39,111 nucleotides of DNA from assembly GCA_004555535.1 (NCBI GenBank), contig SFHU01000023.1, forward strand, positions 1-39,111. The letters run 5' to 3'. The stretch comes from Clostridiales bacterium (GTDB lineage: Bacteria > Bacillota > Clostridia > Christensenellales > Aristaeellaceae). The notes beneath the pieces are model-generated. The model worked only from the letters and a program-made list of their open reading frames with translations, did not search any database and had not been told where the DNA came from. Of this stretch, positions 37,512 to 39,111 are shown in pieces (within the stretch, counting starts at the first letter, position 1; each line of letters starts with the position of its first letter). The position numbers and the translations under genes were made by a program.

Positions 37512-39111
37512 TCACATTGGGTCGGAGGGGGAAAGAGGCTTGGCGAGCGCGGCGCAGAGCATCGGCGGGGCCAGCGCGAACAGCGGCAGCATGTAGCGCG
37601 GCAGCGTGCATGCGCCCAGCAGATACGAAAACCACAGCCCCAGCACGGCGAGCACGGCGAGAAGCAGCCGCGCCTGACGGCGGGCGACGAGCGCCGCACA
37701 GACGAAGATGAGCGCCCAGAAGAAAATGGCCGGGCAGAACAGCAGCGAAATCAACGGCACGCGCTGATAGCGGTTGGAGCTGCAGATCCGCTGGAGGAAG
37801 CTGCGGACGCCGGGCAGATGGCAGCTCACCGTGAAGCCCTGCTGCGTGGTGCCGGTCGGACAGAGATAGAGATAGCCCTGCCCCTGCCAGCGCTGCTCGG
37901 GATAGATCTGCGCGTGGGAGACGTCGTCCGGGTACCAGGAGCCGACGTTGAGCATCAGGAAGGCTTCCGTGTATTCGTGCAGGCAGTCGCCCGCATGTCC
38001 GGCCCAGAGGGAGAGAAAGGCGTCCTCGCCCTCCGCCTCAAGCCGGCCGGTGTCAATAAAATCCCTGGCGCGATCGGCCAGATGCGGCAGGAACATGAAA
38101 TCGTCGATGACCAGATACCAGCTTCTGATCTCATCCTTCTCCTCCTCGCTCAGGTTCGGCGAGAGGTTGTAGGCGCGGATGATCTGCTGTGCGGGCAGGT
38201 TCAGCAGCTGGAGGGAGGACATGGGCTGGCAGTTCACCGCGGCGCTGAGCAGCGCGAAGACGCCGACGCTCGCGGCGACGGTCGCAGCGCTCAGGAGTGC
38301 CGCCCGCCTGCGGAAGCCGCGCGCAGCGAGGATGAGCGCGGGCAGGGAGAAGGCGAGGACGAACGCGCCGTTGTTGCGCAGCAGCGCGGTCAGAACGGCG
38401 AGGACGATCATCGCCGCACAGCGGCCCTTGTGCGCGAAAAATGCGCCGGGCGATTCAAGCAGGCTGAACAGCAGCAGCGAATAGGCGATGACGGCGGCGG
38501 TGAACATCGTGTCCTTGACGGTGGTGATGGCGAGCACGGAGAAGACCGGATGGAGCGCGAAGAAGGCCGTCATCGCGCAAAGCGCCCAGGCGGGCGCGCC
38601 GCGCCTCTGCGCGAAGGTGCAGCAGGCCGCCAGCGCGGCGCTCAGGCAGAGCACCTGCAGCAGCGTCAGCAGGAAGAGGCCGAAGGTGCGGCTGACGAGG
38701 TGCTCGCCCAGCGTGATGATGCCGTTCTGGATGATGCTGTGCAGCAGCGGATGCAGCGAGGAGTATTCCCCTGCGACGTGCTGATTGTATTCGCCGGCAA
38801 AGTCATAGCCGATATTGGCGGGGAAGAAGCAGAGCCAGACCGGAAGCCAGCACAGCAGGATGAGAAGCATATAGGCGGGAAAGGGAATGCGAGGGGTGCG
38901 CGGTTGAGGGCTGACCGGCCTGCAGAGCAGCAGACGCGCGCACAACCCGCCCAGCAGCGGCGCAGCCATCACGGGCACGGCGAGGCGGCGCGCCAGGCTG
39001 CCCATCCCTGTGAGCAGACCGTCGTAGTGCAGCAGCTCCGCGCCCAGCCCCATGGCAAAGGAAAAGAGCAGACCCCAGACAAAGCCGCAGGCGAGCGTCC
39101 GCCGGTTGGCG
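37512..39111 (-). CDS. polytopic membrane protein, DUF6020-like, upstream paralogue (partial)
   Basis: At least 532 residues; the frame stays open to the window edge, and comparison with the downstream paralogue shows that the N-terminal 70-75 residues are missing. The internal ATG at 39053 is not the start: ANRRTLACGFVWGLLFSFAM aligns with the region before GIGSELACYEQ in the paralogue. Shared motifs: FFPANIGYDFAGEYNQHVAG then SLHPLLHSIIQ, TTVKDTMFTA, LLRNNGAFVLAF and WYPDDVSHAQI. The two look like an old tandem duplication, now well diverged. Confidence 0.8.
   Translation of the reverse strand, partial: ANRRTLACGFVWGLLFSFAMGLGAELLHYDGLLTGMGSLARRLAVPVMAAPLLGGLCARLLLCRPVSPQPRTPRIPFPAYMLLILLCWLPVWLCFFPANIGYDFAGEYNQHVAGEYSSLHPLLHSIIQNGIITLGEHLVSRTFGLFLLTLLQVLCLSAALAACCTFAQRRGAPAWALCAMTAFFALHPVFSVLAITTVKDTMFTAAVIAYSLLLFSLLESPGAFFAHKGRCAAMIVLAVLTALLRNNGAFVLAFSLPALILAARGFRRRAALLSAATVAASVGVFALLSAAVNCQPMSSLQLLNLPAQQIIRAYNLSPNLSEEEKDEIRSWYLVIDDFMFLPHLADRARDFIDTGRLEAEGEDAFLSLWAGHAGDCLHEYTEAFLMLNVGSWYPDDVSHAQIYPEQRWQGQGYLYLCPTGTTQQGFTVSCHLPGVRSFLQRICSSNRYQRVPLISLLFCPAIFFWALIFVCAALVARRQARLLLAVLAVLGLWFSYLLGACTLPRYMLPLFALAPPMLCAALAKPLSPSDPM

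Overview
This window comes from a GC-rich Gram-positive anaerobe, most likely a gut-type member of Clostridia (Bacillota). The evidence is the gene set (YfhO, YitT, an acpS-nnr-mazF cluster like the Bacillota acpS-alr-mazEF region, reverse rubrerythrin), sigma-A promoters of the TTGNNN-17-TATAAT type in AT-richer gaps, and strong G/C bias at third codon positions. The same bias opens long antisense ORFs over nearly every real gene; these were discarded. No tRNA, CRISPR array, transposase or phage gene was seen.

Layout. 1-585: 3' end of a 5S rRNA with its terminator, then two further 5S-like 3' fragments, each interrupted at the same point. 586-2920 (-): DUF2238-like membrane protein, recO, sirtuin. 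3218-3537: a free-standing unit for a 55-residue membrane protein. 3710-5632: divergent SH3-domain secreted protein and a beta-CASP-like protein lacking several metal ligands. 5838-7920 (-): thrC and a small P-loop protein. 8058-10071: a secreted, repeat-rich, C-terminally anchored protein. 10123-12468 (-): YfhO. 12546-16660: sbcD-sbcC. 16671-21098 (-): moxR, DUF58, transglutaminase. 21246-25436 (+): birA, acpS, nnr, mazF, yitT. 25495-26730: BMP-family binding protein. 26911-28093: Fur-family regulator with a Fur box, then reverse rubrerythrin. 28179-30395: a small lipoprotein and a CapA-like protein. 30431-33839 (-): argB-argC-argD behind two ARG-box-like operators. 34087-35529 (-): AbgB-like M20 amidohydrolase. 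35682-39111 (-): two tandem polytopic membrane paralogues, the upstream one running off the window.

The most unusual content is non-coding. A structured intergenic repeat occurs four times (5662-5806 and 26764-26905 on +; 31684-31928 and 33990-34061 on -). Each copy lies downstream of a gene, in the sense orientation of that gene. Three hairpins are kept by paired base changes between copies. One copy (between argC and argD) carries a second structured module of about 95-100 nt in the loop of its first hairpin. The same module sits inside the second 5S-like fragment at 284-382. This looks like a nested family of small structured repeats that settle in hairpin loops. I cannot tell from one window whether they are RNA elements, MITE-like mobile DNA, or both, nor whether they are already catalogued.
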